Positions 42,103 to 51,391 are shown, counted from the stretch's first letter. The stretch: 64,000 nucleotides of DNA from Streptomyces longhuiensis (GCF_020616555.1 NZ_CP085173.1:3979501-4043500), one strand, 5' to 3'. The notes: generated by a model not told the origin, from the sequence alone. Made by a program: numbers and translations.

Positions 42103-42507
42103 TCAGAAGCTGTCCAGGCCGCTGCGCGGACGTGACGGCGGCGCGGGCGCCTCGACGTTCGGCGTGGACAGCTTGTCCGCCTCGGCCGCCACGTCGACGT
42201 CGACCTGGATGCGGCGGAACTGGTCGAGCTTGTCCAGTTCGAGCTGGGTGAAGCCGTCGCGGCTCATGCGGACCGCCTGCTCCAGGACCTTCATCACCTC
42301 GCGGATCCGTACGGCGTCCTCGGCCGCCGCCCGGTGAAAGCCCCGGTACGCCGTCGACGCCGGGCCGCTCCAGCCCGCCTCGATGCTGTCGACGATCGTG
42401 TCCATGCGCTTCACCTGCTGGTCCAGGTGGTCCTGCATGCCGTCCAGGTCGTCCGCGAGCTTGGTCAGCTTCTCGGGCGGAACCCGTAGATCTTTTGGAT
42501 CGCCCAT
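42103..42507 (-). CDS. WXG100-family protein
   Basis: A 134-residue protein with helix VPPEKLTKLADDLDGMQDHLDQQVKRMDTIVDSI, the turn AGWSGPASTAYRG (Trp-Ser-Gly) and a second helix VRIREVMKVLEQAVRMSRDG. A Pro-rich tail ends in RSGLDSF. ATG 42507 has GGGGGAG upstream. It begins the toxin operon, 140 bases before the next WXG100 gene, and probably forms a heterodimer with it. No ESX core genes lie nearby, so the secretion apparatus would be elsewhere. Confidence 0.78.
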   Translation of the reverse strand: MGDPKDLRVPPEKLTKLADDLDGMQDHLDQQVKRMDTIVDSIEAGWSGPASTAYRGFHRAAAEDAVRIREVMKVLEQAVRMSRDGFTQLELDKLDQFRRIQVDVDVAAEADKLSTPNVEAPAPPSRPRSGLDSF

Positions 42508-42712
42508 CACGCCGCTCCCCCGGTCACATGTGGCGCTCAACCCCCGTTGGTCGCACAGGAATTCTAGTGCACCGCGGGCCGGAATCCGATGGCCCTCCGG
42601 CTCCCCGTACGCAGGAGACCGCACCTGCCCGCAGGTGCCGCAATCCCGCGCGTTAGCCTCGAATCGGTCCACGTCCGCCCCGGGCCGGACATGACGGAGA
42701 AGCGAGGCAGTG

Positions 42713-43018
42713 ATGGCGAAGGTACCGGCGGCCGCAGTGGCCGCGAGCGGGATTGTCGGCGGGTACGCCGTGGCGCGGTTCACGAAGAAGCGGCAGCTCG
42801 GCGGCGTGGTGCTGGCCGCCGCCGGCGTCGCGGCCGGGACTCGGTGGCGGCAGGCCGCCGGGGGACGGGTCGCCGCCGTGCTCGGTGGTGCCTACGTCGC
42901 CGCGTTCGCCGGGTCGCACCCGCTCGCCAAGAAGATGGGCGCCTGGCCCGCCGTGTTCACGGTCGCCGGGGGCGTCGCCGCCGCGTCGTACGTGCTGGCC
43001 GACCGGCGCGGCGCGTAA
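42713..43018 (+). CDS. Small membrane protein, unknown
   Basis: A 101-residue protein with three or four short hydrophobic segments (about 6-20, 30-42, 53-66 and 78-95) separated by short basic turns such as RFTKKRQ and HPLAKK. No domain is recognised. ATG 42713 follows GAGG at about six bases; a GTG one codon upstream is possible. It diverges from the toxin operon. Confidence 0.65.
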   Translation: MAKVPAAAVAASGIVGGYAVARFTKKRQLGGVVLAAAGVAAGTRWRQAAGGRVAAVLGGAYVAAFAGSHPLAKKMGAWPAVFTVAGGVAAASYVLADRRGA

Positions 43019-43036
43019 GGCGGACCCCTCCAGGGG

Positions 43037-43399
43037 CTACGCGCCCCGGTGCCCCAGCACGTTCACCACTCGCCCCTCCGGGTCCCGTACGAAGAAGCGG
43101 CGTACGCCCCACTCCTCGTCGCGGAGGTCGTGGACGATCTCGGCGCCTGATGCGCGCACCTGCGCGTAGACCGCGTCGACGTCCTCGACCTCCACGCTGA
43201 GGTCGGGGACCACGGGCGCGGTCGCCTCGTGGGTGAGGAAGCTGACCTGGGCCGTCGGGTTGGAGGGGGACGCGAGGGTCATCACCCACCCTTGGTTCAT
43301 GACCTCCTCGAAGCCGAGCAGGCCGTAGAAGTCGCGGTTCTCGGCCATCGACTCCGGCGACCTCGTCGTGAGGTCCGGGACGATCCTGCGGATGGTCAT
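43037..43399 (-). CDS. VOC (glyoxalase/bleomycin-resistance) family protein
   Basis: A 120-residue single VOC domain with two beta-alpha-beta-beta-beta units: VPDLTTRSPESMAENRDFYGLLGFEEV and VPDLSVEVEDVDAVYAQVRASGAEIVHDLRDEEWGVRRFFVRDPEGRVVNVL. The last motif carries the conserved Asp-Pro and the usual metal-ligand-bearing Glu is replaced by Asn in RVVNVLGH, so metal binding is doubtful. ATG 43399 has GGGAG upstream. A long upstream open frame is not coding. Confidence 0.83.
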   Translation of the reverse strand: MTIRRIVPDLTTRSPESMAENRDFYGLLGFEEVMNQGWVMTLASPSNPTAQVSFLTHEATAPVVPDLSVEVEDVDAVYAQVRASGAEIVHDLRDEEWGVRRFFVRDPEGRVVNVLGHRGA

Positions 43400-43470
43400 C
43401 TGGGGCTCCCGTGCGGTGGGGTCAGGTCGGGGCGGTGCTCGGACCGGTCGGGCGGCACGCCGACCACCGG

Positions 43471-44490
43471 TCATCCTTGCCCAACGTTCCCCCTGAACGT
43501 CGACCTGTACGCCCCCGGCGGCACCCCGAGGCCCGCCTGGAAGTGCGCTCTGAGCGACGCGCCCGTGCCGAAGCCCGCCTCCGTCGCGATGCGGTCGACC
43601 GTGTGGTCGGTCTGCTCCAGGAGTTCGCGCGCGCGGTCCACGCGGCGCTGGGTCAGCCACTGGATGGGTGTGAGGCCGGTCTCCTCCCGGAAGCGGCGGC
43701 TGTACGTGCGCACGGACATGGCGTCGTGCGCGGCCAGTTCGGCGAGGGTGAGGGGCTCGGCGAGGCGGGTGAGGGCCCATGCGCGTGACGCGGACGTGGA
43801 CGTCAACCCCTCTGATTCCACGGGGCGTTGGATGTACTGCGCCTGGCCGCCCTCCCGGTGCGGGGGCACCACCGTGCGGCGCGCCACCTCCGCCGCGACA
43901 GCCGCGCCGTGGTCGCGGCGGATCAGGTGGAGGCACAGGTCGATGCCCGCCGCCTCGCCCGCGGACGTGAGGATCCGGCCCTCGTCGACGTACAGGACGC
44001 CGGGGTCCACCGTCACGGACGGGAACGTGCGCGCGAAGAGGTCGGCCGACATCCAGTGCGTCGTCGCGCGCCGGCCGTCCAGGAGCCCCGCCGCCGCGAG
44101 CACGAACGAGCCCGTGCAGATGGAGGCGATGCGGCGGGGGGCGGATGCGCCCTCCGGCCCGCGCAGGGCCTCCGCCAGCTCCTCGGGCAGGCCGCCGGGC
44201 CGCAGGCCCTCGTCCGTCTCGTGCGACGCCGGCACGAGGACCGTGTCCGCCGCCGCCACCGTCGCCAGGCCGTGCTCCGCGTAGATCGGGAAGTCCGCGT
44301 CCGTTCGGATCCTGCCGGGGCGAGGGGCGCAGGTGCGGACGTCGTAGAGGGGCTCGCCCGCCGCGGACCTCGCCGTGCCGAACAGCTGGTGGACCAGGCC
44401 GAGTTCCATGGGCAGGACGCCGTCGCGGACGAGGACGGCGACGGTCCGGCGACCGCCGGGCGCCGGTGCCGCGGGCCTCACGGGAGTCAT
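43471..44490 (-). CDS. AraC-family regulator with DJ-1/PfpI domain
   Basis: A 339-residue regulator of the GlxA-named (not galactose oxidase) group. The DJ-1-like domain occupies about 15-190, with the nucleophile-elbow-like ICTGSFVLAAAGLLDGRRATTHW. The AraC DNA-binding domain lies at 225-330, with two helix-turn-helices (LTLAELAAHDAMSVRTYSRRFREETGLTPIQWL and IATEAGFGTGASLRAHFQAGLG). It diverges from an MFS transporter across 71 bases and probably controls it. The ligand is unknown. Confidence 0.9.
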   Translation of the reverse strand: MTPVRPAAPAPGGRRTVAVLVRDGVLPMELGLVHQLFGTARSAAGEPLYDVRTCAPRPGRIRTDADFPIYAEHGLATVAAADTVLVPASHETDEGLRPGGLPEELAEALRGPEGASAPRRIASICTGSFVLAAAGLLDGRRATTHWMSADLFARTFPSVTVDPGVLYVDEGRILTSAGEAAGIDLCLHLIRRDHGAAVAAEVARRTVVPPHREGGQAQYIQRPVESEGLTSTSASRAWALTRLAEPLTLAELAAHDAMSVRTYSRRFREETGLTPIQWLTQRRVDRARELLEQTDHTVDRIATEAGFGTGASLRAHFQAGLGVPPGAYRSTFRGNVGQG

Positions 44491-44561
44491 GGCCAGATTC
44501 TTTCACCTCATGGCCATCTGGCCAGTCGTGGCGGTGGGTGCCTCCGTCACAGGGTGAAGTC

Positions 44562-45854
44562 ATGAAGAACTCCAGCCCCCGGCCGCACCCCCGGAAACCC
44601 GGCTCGCCCTGGACGGTCGCCGCCGGTGCCGCGCTCGCCATCGTCACGGCCGGGGCGTTCAGCACGCTCGCCGGTCTGCTCGTCGGGCCGCTCCACGAGG
44701 ATCTCGGCTGGTCACGGGCGTCCGTCGGGCTCGGCTCGCTCGTGAACATGGTCGTGTACGGGGCGAGTGCCCCCTTCGCCGCGGCGCTCATGGACCGGTT
44801 CGGGATGCGGCGCGTCGCCGTCGGCGCCCTGTGTCTCGTCGGGGCCGGGGCCGGGCTCGCCACGACGATGACCGCGCCCTGGCAGTTCGTCCTGTACTGG
44901 GGCGTGCTGGTGGGCCTGGGGACGGGGGCCACGGCCACGACGTTCGCCGCGACCGTCACCGAACGGTGGTTCGTCGCGCGGCGCGGGCTCGTCACCGGGC
45001 TGCTCACGGCGGCGAGCGTGGTGGGGCAGTTCGTCTTCCTGCCCGTGCTGTCGTGGGTGATCGACGCGTACTCGTGGCGGGCGGCCGCCGCGGCTCTCGC
45101 GCTCGCCGCGGCCGGCGCGCTGCCCGTGGTGGGGGCCGCGGTGCGCGATCCGCGGAACGGGCCGTCCCTGGGGGAGGACGCCGCGCGGCGCGCCCTGCGC
45201 ACGCTCGCCCGCGCCGCCCGCACCGGCCCGTTCTGGCTGCTCGCCGGGACCTTCGCCGTCTGCGGCGCCTCGACGAACGGGGTGATGTGGACGCACTTCG
45301 CGCCCGCCGCCCACGACCACGGGATGCCGGTGACCGTCGCCGCGTCGCTGCTGTCCCTCATCGGGATCTTCAATGTCGCGGGGACGGTGGCGTCCGGATG
45401 GCTGACGGACCGCGCCGATCCGCGCCACCTGCTCGCCGTGTACTACGCCCTGCGCGGCCTCACCCTCCTCGCGCTGCCGCTGCTCCTGACGTCGGCCGTG
45501 GACGCGCCGCTCGTCGCGTTCACCGTCGTCTTCGGGCTGCTCGACGTGGCGACCGTGCCGCCGACGATCGCGCTGTGCCGCGCCCACCACGGGGCGGACG
45601 CGCCGGTCGTGTTCGGCTGGGTGAGCGCCGCGCACCAGGTGGGGGCCGGGGCCGTGGCGTTCGCGGGCGGGATGGCGCGGGACGCCTTCGGCTCGTACGA
45701 CCCGGTGTGGGTGGGCGCGGGCGCGCTGTGCGCGGGGGCGGCGCTCCTCGCGCTGACCGTGCGCAGGCCGCAGGGGCTGCGCGTCACGCCCCCAGCGCCC
45801 GCGACACCGCGTAGATCGCGAGCCCTGCCAGCGAGCCCACCACCGTGCCGTTGA
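44562..45854 (+). CDS. MFS transporter
   Basis: A 430-residue transporter with twelve predicted helices. The A-motif-like loop between helices 2 and 3 is ALMDRFGMRRVAVG, and a second copy in the other half is GWLTDRADPRHLL. The C-terminal tail is Pro/Arg-rich. Its last 71 bases overlap the 3' end of the converging DUF445 gene. The divergent AraC/DJ-1 regulator suggests controlled efflux or uptake of an unknown small molecule. ATG 44562 has only a weak ribosome site. Confidence 0.85.
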   Translation: MKNSSPRPHPRKPGSPWTVAAGAALAIVTAGAFSTLAGLLVGPLHEDLGWSRASVGLGSLVNMVVYGASAPFAAALMDRFGMRRVAVGALCLVGAGAGLATTMTAPWQFVLYWGVLVGLGTGATATTFAATVTERWFVARRGLVTGLLTAASVVGQFVFLPVLSWVIDAYSWRAAAAALALAAAGALPVVGAAVRDPRNGPSLGEDAARRALRTLARAARTGPFWLLAGTFAVCGASTNGVMWTHFAPAAHDHGMPVTVAASLLSLIGIFNVAGTVASGWLTDRADPRHLLAVYYALRGLTLLALPLLLTSAVDAPLVAFTVVFGLLDVATVPPTIALCRAHHGADAPVVFGWVSAAHQVGAGAVAFAGGMARDAFGSYDPVWVGAGALCAGAALLALTVRRPQGLRVTPPAPATPRRSRALPASPPPCR

Positions 45855-47181
45855 TCCGGATGAACTGCAGGTCACGGCCGATGTGCGCCTCGATCTTCTT
45901 CGAGGTGTGCTCGGCGTCCCAGCCCGCCACGGTGTCCGTGATCAGGGAGGTGATCTCCTTGCGGTACGTCGTCACGACGTACGTGGCCGCGCCCTCGACC
46001 CAGCCGTCGACCTTGTCCTGGAGGCGCGCGTCGGTCGCCATCCGGGAGCCGAGGGAGAGCAGCGAGGCCCGTACGCGCAGCCGCAGCTCGCTGCGCTCGT
46101 CCTCCGCCGCCGCGACGATCATGGCGCGGACCGCGGACCAGGCGGAGGCGATCAGGTCCTGGACCTCGGGACGGGCGATGACCTCGGACTTCAGTCGCTC
46201 GACGCGCGCCCGCGTGTCCGTGTCGGACTGGAGGTCGGAGGCGAAGTCGCCGAGGAAGCGGTCGAGGGCGCCGCGGGCCGGGTGCCCGGGCATGTCGCGC
46301 ATCTCGGTGACGAAGCGCAGGAGTTCCTTGTAGACGCGGTCACCGATCTTCTTGTCGACGAACCGCGGGGTCCAGCCGGGGGCGCCGCCCTGCACCGCTT
46401 CCATCACGGAGTCCCCGTGCCGCACCAGCCAGTCGTGGGCCCGTGCGCAGATGAGGTCCACGGCCCGCTTGTGGCCGCCGTCGGCGACGACCCTCTCGAG
46501 CAGCTTGCCGATGCCGGGCGCGACCTCCTGGGCGTCGGCGCGGCGCGTGATGGCCTCGCCGACGACGGCCTGGACGTCCGAGTCGCGCAGCACGGTGAGG
46601 GCGCCGCGCAGGGCGGTGGCGAGCTCGGCCGTCACCCGGTCGGCGTGTTCCGGTTGGGCCAGCCAGGTGCCGAGCCGGCCGCCGATGCCGACGGCGCGCA
46701 GCCGCTTCCGTACGACGTCGGAGGAGAGGAAGTTCTCCCCGACGAACTCTCCGAGCGAGACGCCCAGCTGGTCCTTCTTGGTCGGGATGATCGCCGTGTG
46801 CGGGATGGGCAGGCCGAGGGGGCGGCGGAAGAGCGCGGTGACCGCGAACCAGTCGGCGAGGGCGCCGACCATGCCCGCCTCGGCGGCGGCCGCGACGTAA
46901 CCCGCCCAGGCGCCGGCGCCGGAGCTCTGCCCCCACTTGGCGAGTACGTAGATGACGGCGACGAGCAGGAGCAGGCCCGTGGCGGTGGTCTTCATCCGGC
47001 GTACGCCGCGCTGCTTCTCCACGTCGGCGGGGCTGAAGGAGCCGGGGCCCGCGCCGAACGGGGCCGGGCGCGTCCCGAATGAGGAGCCGCCCGCGCGGGC
47101 ATGCTCACCCATGCCCGCTTCGCCCGTTTCCTCCGTATCGCGCGCGGTCGCCTCGCGCTTCCCGTCCTCCACTTCGTCCAC
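45784..47181 (-). CDS. DUF445 membrane protein
   Basis: A 465-residue protein. A disordered N-terminus leads to two helices (about 67-82 and 88-112, with AEAGMVGALADWFAVTALFRRPLGLPIPHTAIIPTKKDQLG, the family hallmark). A long helical domain and a closing helix (GTVVGSLAGLAIYAVSRALGA) follow. DUF445 proteins such as YheB/YjiN have no known role. GTG 47181 and ATG 47112 are possible starts. The stop lies inside the MFS gene's 3' end. Confidence 0.87.
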   Translation of the reverse strand: MDEVEDGKREATARDTEETGEAGMGEHARAGGSSFGTRPAPFGAGPGSFSPADVEKQRGVRRMKTTATGLLLLVAVIYVLAKWGQSSGAGAWAGYVAAAAEAGMVGALADWFAVTALFRRPLGLPIPHTAIIPTKKDQLGVSLGEFVGENFLSSDVVRKRLRAVGIGGRLGTWLAQPEHADRVTAELATALRGALTVLRDSDVQAVVGEAITRRADAQEVAPGIGKLLERVVADGGHKRAVDLICARAHDWLVRHGDSVMEAVQGGAPGWTPRFVDKKIGDRVYKELLRFVTEMRDMPGHPARGALDRFLGDFASDLQSDTDTRARVERLKSEVIARPEVQDLIASAWSAVRAMIVAAAEDERSELRLRVRASLLSLGSRMATDARLQDKVDGWVEGAATYVVTTYRKEITSLITDTVAGWDAEHTSKKIEAHIGRDLQFIRINGTVVGSLAGLAIYAVSRALGA

Positions 47182-47402
47182 TCAGCTCACTCCGCCCGTC
47201 ACCAGTCCGCTCACCCGGAAGTCCCCCGTGTCATCCCTCTCACACATTGTCCCTACCTGACCGACTCCCGGAACGGACGACAAGTTCCCGGCGTCTCAAA
47301 AGGCGGAGGGGGGCACTGTCGGCTTCCTCCCGGCCCATGACGCATCATGGGGTCATCACACCGGAGCCTCGGGGCTCCCGCTGCCCGAGGAGACACCCCC
47401 GC

Positions 47403-48725
47403 ATGACCAAGCGACACGGTTATGCCCTGCTGGCCGCGCTCGCGGCCCTGGTCGTCGTGATTTCGGCCGCCATATATCTGGGCGTCTCCGGTGCCTACGA
47501 CGGCTCGAACAGCACGGTCAGCGCCGGCCCCCGGCACCCGCAGAACTCGGCCGCCCCCGCCTCCACCGGCACCTGGTCGGGCAGTTGGTCGGCCTCTCCC
47601 GCGGGCGGCGAGCCCGGCACCGAGACCGACGGCCTCGCGGGCCGCTCCGTGCGCAACGTCGTGCACACCAGCATCGGCGGCACCAGCGCCCGCATCACGT
47701 TCTCCAACCTCTACGGGCAGCAGCCGCTCAGCATCACGCACGCCTCGGTCGCCGTCGCCGCCGCGCCCAACAGCCCGGCCGCCGCGGCCGGTACGCTGCG
47801 CCGCCTCACCTTCGCCGGCAACACCTCGGTCGTCATCCCGGCCGGATCCCAGGCCATGAGCGACGCCGTGCGGCTGCACGTCCCGCACAACGCGGACATG
47901 CTCGTCACGAGCTACTCGCCCACCCCGTCGGGCCCGGTCACCTATCACCCGCAGGCCCGTCAGATGTCGTACGTCGCCCAGGGCGACCGCGCGGAGGACA
48001 CGACCGGCGCCGCGTACACGCAGCAGACCCCGTACTGGCGCTACGTCACCGCGCTCGACGTGCTCAGCAACGAGTCGAACGGCACCGTCGTCGTGATAGG
48101 CGACTCCCTGACCGACGGCGTCACCTCGACGGTGGGCGCCAACCGCCGCTGGACGGACGTCCTCGCCGCCCGGCTGCGCGACGAGAACGGCGCGGCCCGC
48201 TACGGCGTCGTCAACCAGGGCATCAGCGGCAACCGCATCCTGTCCGACGGCCTCGGCCGCCCCGCGAACAACCCGAGCGGCCTCTCGCGCTTCGACCGGG
48301 ACGTCCTCGACCGGTCCGGCGTCAAGGCCGTCGTGATCGCGCTCGGCATCAACGACATCCTCCGCAACCCGCACCAGAACGACCCCGACAAGATCGTCGA
48401 GGGGCTGCGGGAGCTGACCCGGCAGGCGCACACGCGCGGCCTGCGCGTGGTCGGCGCGACCCTCATGCCGTTCCAGGGCCACCGGGGCTACGAGCCCCGC
48501 CTCGACGGCGTGCGTCAGGCCGTGAACGCGCAGATCCGCTCCGGCAAGGTCTTCGACGAGTTCGTCGACTTCGACAAGGCGCTGCGCGACCCCTACAACC
48601 CGCGCAAGCTCCTGCCCGGATACGACTCCGGTGACCACCTGCACCCGAGCGACTCCGGCTTCCGCAGGATGGCGGACACGTTCAACCTGACGACGCTGAA
48701 GGGGTCGACGCCGGCCGAGCTGTAG
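47403..48725 (+). CDS. Secreted SGNH/GDSL hydrolase
   Basis: A 440-residue exported esterase. An N-terminal helix (9-28) acts as signal or anchor. A beta-sandwich domain precedes the hydrolase (GTWSGSWSASPAGG to DMLVTSYSP). SGNH blocks are visible: Ser in VIGDSLTDG, Gly in GISGN, Asn in GINDIL, and the Asp-His pair in GDHLHPSDSGF. These enzymes deacetylate polysaccharides or cleave lipids. ATG 47403 follows GGAG at long spacing. Confidence 0.88.
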   Translation: MTKRHGYALLAALAALVVVISAAIYLGVSGAYDGSNSTVSAGPRHPQNSAAPASTGTWSGSWSASPAGGEPGTETDGLAGRSVRNVVHTSIGGTSARITFSNLYGQQPLSITHASVAVAAAPNSPAAAAGTLRRLTFAGNTSVVIPAGSQAMSDAVRLHVPHNADMLVTSYSPTPSGPVTYHPQARQMSYVAQGDRAEDTTGAAYTQQTPYWRYVTALDVLSNESNGTVVVIGDSLTDGVTSTVGANRRWTDVLAARLRDENGAARYGVVNQGISGNRILSDGLGRPANNPSGLSRFDRDVLDRSGVKAVVIALGINDILRNPHQNDPDKIVEGLRELTRQAHTRGLRVVGATLMPFQGHRGYEPRLDGVRQAVNAQIRSGKVFDEFVDFDKALRDPYNPRKLLPGYDSGDHLHPSDSGFRRMADTFNLTTLKGSTPAEL

Positions 48726-48736
48726 CGCGCCCTGCG

Positions 48737-49573
48737 CTACCGCTCACGCCTCTCGCGGCGCTCCTCCGCCCGCTCCCACTGGCGCTCGCGCCGCTCCTCG
48801 TGGCGCTCGTGCCGCAGATGATGGCGCTCGGCGTGCCGCTCGTGGTGCCCCTCCAGCGCCTCACGGTGCGCCGCCCTGCGGTCCAGCTTGTCCTGGCGGC
48901 GCTCCTCCTTGAGACGAAGGCGCTCCTCACGCGACACCCTGCGGTCCACGCCGACGCCGCCCATCAGGGCGAATCCCCGTACGACGACCCGCGGGGAGCC
49001 CGGTGAGCCCTCGCCCGACGCCCGGTCGTCGACGCCACCCATGAAACCCAAGCCCTTGACGGCGACGTCCAGCTCCGGCGGCACCTTGATCTGGATCCCG
49101 CCCATGATCGCGAAACAGTTGATGACCACGTCACGGGACGCGAACCGCGCCTCCCGCAGGTCGATCTCACCGCCGCCGAACATCGCGAACGCGGTGAACC
49201 GCTCGCCCACCGTCCAGCGGCCCTTGCGGCCGAACCCGCCGAAGAACGCGAGCGCCCACGTGGACGTGGCCTCCCCGCCGATCCGGGCCCGCCAGTCGAC
49301 CGCGCCCTCGGGCCGCGGCTCCTTCACGAAACTCACCGGGGTCCCCGGCGCCGCCGCGCCCGCCACCGGCAGATCGCGCGTGATCGGCGCCAACTCACCG
49401 TACGTGCGCGCCGCGTACACGGCCTCGAGCCGCTCGTCGAACTCCTCCATGTCCAGGCGTCCCTCGGCGAGGGCGTCCCGCAGGGCCTCCGCGACCCGGT
49501 CCCGGTCGGCGTCGGAGGCCCGCAGCTCGGGCAGGTCGTTCGGCTCGGGGCGCTCAGGGCGTTCGTCCGTCAT
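48737..49573 (-). CDS. DUF1707 / LiaF-like stress protein with basic C-terminus
   Basis: A 278-residue soluble protein. The DUF1707 segment (LRASDADRDRVAEALRDALAEGRLDMEEFDERLEAVYAARTYGEL) lies at about 17-62. A LiaF/DUF2154-like beta domain follows (FTAFAMFGGGEIDLREARF, INCFAIMGGIQIKVPPELDV). The last 70 residues are a repetitive His/Glu/Arg stretch of RHERHEER type, probably a long helix. It converges on the SGNH gene with 11 bases between stops. Confidence 0.85.
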   Translation of the reverse strand: MTDERPERPEPNDLPELRASDADRDRVAEALRDALAEGRLDMEEFDERLEAVYAARTYGELAPITRDLPVAGAAAPGTPVSFVKEPRPEGAVDWRARIGGEATSTWALAFFGGFGRKGRWTVGERFTAFAMFGGGEIDLREARFASRDVVINCFAIMGGIQIKVPPELDVAVKGLGFMGGVDDRASGEGSPGSPRVVVRGFALMGGVGVDRRVSREERLRLKEERRQDKLDRRAAHREALEGHHERHAERHHLRHERHEERRERQWERAEERRERRER

Positions 49574-49582
49574 GGGGTCAGC

Positions 49583-50572
49583 CTACGAGGGCGCGGCCGT
49601 TCCTCCCAGGGATGGTTCCTCCCTGGCGTACATCCGGGCGATCACGGACTCGATGTCCGGCTCCCGCACCGACAGATCCGCCAGCGGATACCCGGCCGCG
49701 ATCTGCGCGACCAGCGGCGCCGCCGACTGCGCGGCCGGGAACGCCAGCCACTGGCGCGGCCCGTCCACCTTCACCACCCGGGTGAACTCCACGTCCAAGG
49801 GCGGAAGTTCACGCTCCAGATCGACGACGAGGGTCCGCTCGCTCTCCCCCACCTGATGCAGGCCGTCGAGCTGACCGTCGTACATGAGGCGGCCGTGGTC
49901 GATGACCATGACGCGCTTGCACAGCTGCTCGATGTCGGTCAGGTCGTGCGTGGTCAGCAGCACCGTCGTGCCGCGCTCCTCGTTCAACTCCCGCAGGAAT
50001 CCCCGCACCTTGACCTTGGAGACGACATCGAGCCCGATGGTCGGCTCGTCGAGGTAGAGCACCTCGGGGTCGTGCAGGAGGGCCGCCGCGATGTCGCCGC
50101 GCATGCGCTGCCCGAGGGAGAGCTGCCGCACCGGCGTGTCCAACAGGCCTCCCAGTTCGAGGAGTTCGACACACCGGTCGAGGTTCTCCCGGTAACGGGC
50201 GTCCGGGATGCGGTACATGCGGTGCATCAGCCGGTACGAGTCGATCAGCGGCAGGTCCCACCACAGCGTCGTACGCTGCCCGAACACCACGCCGATCCGC
50301 CGCGCGAGCCGCGTCCGCTCCCGGGACGGCTCGATGCCCGCGACCCGCAGCCGGCCCGCGCTGGGCGTGAGGATGCCGGTCAGCATCTTGATCGTGGTGG
50401 ACTTGCCCGCGCCGTTCGGCCCGATGTAGCCGACCATCTCGCCGCGCGGCACGCTGAAGGTGAGCGAGTCGACGGCCCGCACCTGATGGCGCTCGCGCCG
50501 CAGCAGCCCCGTCTTCCTGCGCACGTCGAAGACCTTCTCCACGCCGTCGACCTCGATGAAGTCCTCAGCCAT
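49583..50572 (-). CDS. ABC transporter ATP-binding protein (ABC-2/DUF990 exporter)
   Basis: A 329-residue ATPase. Walker A is GPNGAGKST near residue 54, the Q-loop follows VVFGQRTTLWWDLP, the signature is LSLGQRMRGDIAAALL, Walker B is VLYLDEPTIGLD, and the switch His is in LTTHDLTDI. The FGQRTTLWWDLP segment is typical of ATPases paired with DUF990 permeases, whose cyanobacterial relatives export viologen-type cations. Six bases separate it from the permease gene upstream. Confidence 0.88.
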   Translation of the reverse strand: MAEDFIEVDGVEKVFDVRRKTGLLRRERHQVRAVDSLTFSVPRGEMVGYIGPNGAGKSTTIKMLTGILTPSAGRLRVAGIEPSRERTRLARRIGVVFGQRTTLWWDLPLIDSYRLMHRMYRIPDARYRENLDRCVELLELGGLLDTPVRQLSLGQRMRGDIAAALLHDPEVLYLDEPTIGLDVVSKVKVRGFLRELNEERGTTVLLTTHDLTDIEQLCKRVMVIDHGRLMYDGQLDGLHQVGESERTLVVDLERELPPLDVEFTRVVKVDGPRQWLAFPAAQSAAPLVAQIAAGYPLADLSVREPDIESVIARMYAREEPSLGGTAAPS

Positions 50573-50578
50573 ACGTCT

Positions 50579-51391
50579 TCAGCTCCCGGTACTGCGGTAC
50601 GAACGGACACCCGCGCGCCAGGCCAGACCCGCGAGCACACAGCTCCCGGCGGCCACCAGCGGCGGCGTGAAGGCGAGCCACCAGGGCAGCCCGATGGGAT
50701 AGGGGCGGCCGAGCACGTACAGCGCGGGCAGCCAGTTGACGAAGGCCAGCGGCACGACGAACGTCACGCCGATCACGAAGTCCCTGGCGAACACCGTCGG
50801 CGGGTACTGGAGCAGCGTCAGCCCGCCGAACGTGAACGCGCTCTGCGCCTCCGCCGCGTCCTGAGCCCAGAACTGGAACGCCGCCCCCGCCACGTACACC
50901 GCGCCGAAGATCGCCGCGCCGCTCAGCAGCATCACCGGCAGCAGAAGCAGCTTGACGAGCGTCCAGTCGAGGTCCAGGCGCGTCAGCGACCAGCCGAGGA
51001 CCAGGGCGCCCTGGAGGAAACGGCCGAGGCGACGCAGACCGAAGCGGTCCGCCGCCACCTGCACGAGCACCGGCGCGGGGCGCACCAGGAACGCGTCGAG
51101 GGAGCCGTCGCGCACCCGCAGTCCGAGATCGTCGACGCTGCCGAGCAGGAGAGCGGTGATCCCGAAGGAGACGGACGCGGTCCCGTACAGGAACGCGGTC
51201 TCCGCGAAGCTGTAGCCGCCGAGCGAGGTCGCCTGCGAGAACATCATCCAGATCACGACGAAGTCGAGCGCCGTGACAAGGAAGTTGGTGAGGACCGCGG
51301 CCGCGAACGACGTGCGGTAGACCAGGGTGGAGCGGATCCACATCGCGGCGATCAGGCCGTAGACCCGTACGCTCCCGCCGACGTCAGCCAC
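50579..51391 (-). CDS. ABC-2 permease, DUF990-like, second subunit
   Basis: A 270-residue membrane protein with six predicted helices. Helix 1 starts RTSFAAAVLTNFLVTALDFVVIW, and a cytosolic re-entrant stretch (RVRDGSLDAFLVRPAPVLVQVAADRF) is typical of the family. The GTG at 51391 lies eight bases inside the preceding permease gene and gives the proper N-terminus; a long upstream frame is the shadow of that gene. It forms a heterodimer with the subunit at 51384. Confidence 0.82.
   Translation of the reverse strand: MADVGGSVRVYGLIAAMWIRSTLVYRTSFAAAVLTNFLVTALDFVVIWMMFSQATSLGGYSFAETAFLYGTASVSFGITALLLGSVDDLGLRVRDGSLDAFLVRPAPVLVQVAADRFGLRRLGRFLQGALVLGWSLTRLDLDWTLVKLLLLPVMLLSGAAIFGAVYVAGAAFQFWAQDAAEAQSAFTFGGLTLLQYPPTVFARDFVIGVTFVVPLAFVNWLPALYVLGRPYPIGLPWWLAFTPPLVAAGSCVLAGLAWRAGVRSYRSTGS

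Noticed and set aside
43400..45373. Long N-terminal extension of the VOC gene
   Set aside because: The open frame runs antisense through the AraC and MFS genes; the VOC domain starts at 43399 with its own ribosome site.
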